Source: Bifidobacterium breve | Lineage (GTDB): Bacteria; Bacteroidota; Bacteroidia; Cytophagales; UBA9547 | Direction: 5' to 3' | DNA: 6,925 nt | Assembly (NCBI GenBank): GCA_943325655.2 | Contig: CALPQG020000137.1 | Coordinates: 1 to 6,925 of the forward strand | Shown here: positions 6,267-6,925 of the stretch, in pieces | Position numbering within the stretch: position 1 is the first letter of the stretch | Layout of the letters: every line of letters starts with the position of its first letter | The notes under the pieces: model-generated | Seen by the model: the letters and a program-made list of their open reading frames with translations, nothing else | The model's database searches: none | Told to the model about the DNA's origin: nothing | Translations under genes and position numbers: made by a program

Positions 6267-6298
6267 CAAACCTACAAGTTGATTTGCAAAAAATGCAA
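6267..6298 (-). promoter_or_regulatory. Promoter of the regulator-phosphatase operon
   Basis: On the minus strand, TTG (6296-6298), a 21-base spacer and TAGGTTTG (6267-6274) match the Bacteroidota consensus. Transcription would begin near 6260, leaving about 38 bases of leader before the ATG at 6221. The -33 box lies within the palindrome at 6282-6300. Confidence 0.55.
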
Positions 6299-6300
6299 AT
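6282..6300. promoter_or_regulatory. Palindromic operator candidate over the -33 box
   Basis: ATTTGCA (6282-6288) and TGCAAAT (6294-6300) are perfect 7-base arms around AAAAA. This is a suitable size for a dimeric helix-turn-helix protein. It covers the -33 box and part of the spacer of the regulator's promoter, so binding there would block transcription. That the regulator at 5214-6221 is the binder is inferred from position. Confidence 0.5.
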
Positions 6301-6353
6301 TAATTCAACCAAACAGCTTTGAGCTACATTTTTTATCCTAAACAAGGAATTGC

Positions 6354-6367
6354 TGGTGTCGACACCA
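6354..6367. promoter_or_regulatory. Perfect 14-base palindrome in the divergent region
   Basis: TGGTGTCGACACCA is a perfect palindrome, GC-rich within a strongly AT-rich spacer. It lies 34 bases upstream of the -7 box of the 6432 gene, a good place for an activator or repressor. It differs in sequence from the operator candidate at 6282-6300, so it may belong to a different protein. Confidence 0.4.
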
Positions 6368-6401
6368 TTCAAATCCGTTTTCTAAGCCAGGTTTGAAGCG
6401 C

Positions 6402-6409
6402 TAGGTTTG
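6402..6409 (+). promoter_or_regulatory. -7 box upstream of the CsgG/TolB-N-like gene
   Basis: TAGGTTTG matches TAnnTTTG and is identical to the -7 box of the divergent promoter. It would start transcription around 6415, about 17 bases before the ATG. No TTG lies at the proper distance upstream, so the promoter may depend on an activator. The sequence AGGTTTG also occurs at 6389-6395. Confidence 0.45.
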
Positions 6410-6431
6410 TAAAAACAAAATCAAAAAAATC

Positions 6432-6925
6432 ATGAAAAAATTAATCTTTATTATCGCCATTTCAACATTAGCAATTACTTCAAGCCAAGCACAACGCAGC
6501 AAAGTTACCGTATTGAATATTGACACCAAAGGTATCAACCTTGACCCCACCCAGATGGGAGGAGTTGTAAGAATGGAACTGGATAAGCTAGATACCTTTG
6601 AAGTGATGGATCGTTATGATGTGAATTATGTGATTGAAAAAAGTAAATTGAACATTTCAAATTGTTACGGGAAAATATGCCTGGTAGAAACCGGAAAATT
6701 AATTAACGCAGACAAAATACTTACAGGTAGCGTAGAGCTCATTTTAAAATCTTATGTAGTAACCCTCAAATTAATTGACATCAAATCAGAATCGGTAGAA
6801 CGTACAGAAATCATTGAATTTTTAGAACTACCTGATGAATTACAAAAAATGATAGGCATCACTATCAAGAGAATGTTTCACCATAAAGAAGACCTTGAAT
6901 TGGTTGAACGATTGACCAAAAAGAA
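6432..6925 (+). CDS. Secreted protein with CsgG/TolB-N-like domain, 5' part (runs off the window)
   Basis: The frame is open from the ATG at 6432 to the window edge, 164 codons without a stop. It begins with a signal peptide, MKKLIFIIAISTLAITSSQA, cleaved probably near SQAQ. A domain of the type found in CsgG, TolB N-terminal and LpoB-like envelope proteins follows. It opens with strand KVTVLNIDTKGINL, then a helix with a typical family motif (VVRMELDKLDTFEVMDRYDV). Next come CYGKICLVETGKLINADKIL with two cysteines, TGSVELILKSYVVTLKLIDI and a further helix. Such domains bind partner proteins or form oligomers at the outer membrane. The exact role here is unknown, and there is no lipobox, unlike CsgG itself. 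The start is supported by the signal peptide and by the -7 box 23 bases upstream. The gene is divergent from the regulator. Confidence 0.75.
   Translation, partial: MKKLIFIIAISTLAITSSQAQRSKVTVLNIDTKGINLDPTQMGGVVRMELDKLDTFEVMDRYDVNYVIEKSKLNISNCYGKICLVETGKLINADKILTGSVELILKSYVVTLKLIDIKSESVERTEIIEFLELPDELQKMIGITIKRMFHHKEDLELVERLTKK

Overview
The window looks like chromosomal DNA from a member of the Bacteroidota, probably a pigmented flavobacterium or a relative. The DNA is AT-rich and genes lack clear Shine-Dalgarno sequences. Several promoters fit the Bacteroidota pattern (TTG, a 17-23 base spacer, TAnnTTTG). Secreted proteins and lipoproteins are frequent, and the carotenoid genes encode a short CrtZ hydroxylase and a fused CrtYcd-type lycopene cyclase. 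The organism is inferred from these features, not from a database match.

Layout. (1) Positions 1 to about 353 are one end of an IS630-type insertion sequence: the first 97 codons of its transposase on the minus strand, its promoter and a terminal hairpin. (2) Positions 366-1994 are the tail of a carotenoid operon on the plus strand: a damaged SRPBCC-family gene next to the insertion sequence, then crtZ, then a lycopene cyclase gene. The SRPBCC reading frame is broken at a run of nine T. (3) Positions 1997-4280 hold small envelope genes. There is a secreted 130-residue protein (minus), a 123-residue lipoprotein, a long terminator-like hairpin and a 243-residue lipoprotein. After these comes the C-terminal remnant of a DUF92 membrane protein that has lost its front half. 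A Bacteroidota-style palindromic dispersed repeat lies at 2500-2540. (4) Positions 4291-6221 are a minus-strand pair, a helix-turn-helix regulator followed 8 bases later by a Ppx/GppA-type phosphatase. (5) Positions 6222-6431 are a divergent control region with two palindromes and two promoters carrying the same -7 box (TAGGTTTG). (6) From 6432 a secreted protein with a CsgG/TolB-N-like domain runs off the end of the window.

How the genes work together. CrtY and CrtZ would convert lycopene to beta-carotene and then to zeaxanthin. The upstream phytoene genes are not in the window and may lie beyond the insertion sequence. The regulator and the phosphatase probably form one transcription unit, and the regulator may control itself through a palindrome over its own -33 box.

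I see no tRNA, rRNA, CRISPR array or recognisable defence system, and nothing here is convincingly a new multi-gene system. The most interesting signals are the IS-linked damage to the carotenoid operon, the T9 frameshift, the palindromes of the divergent region and the DUF92 remnant.
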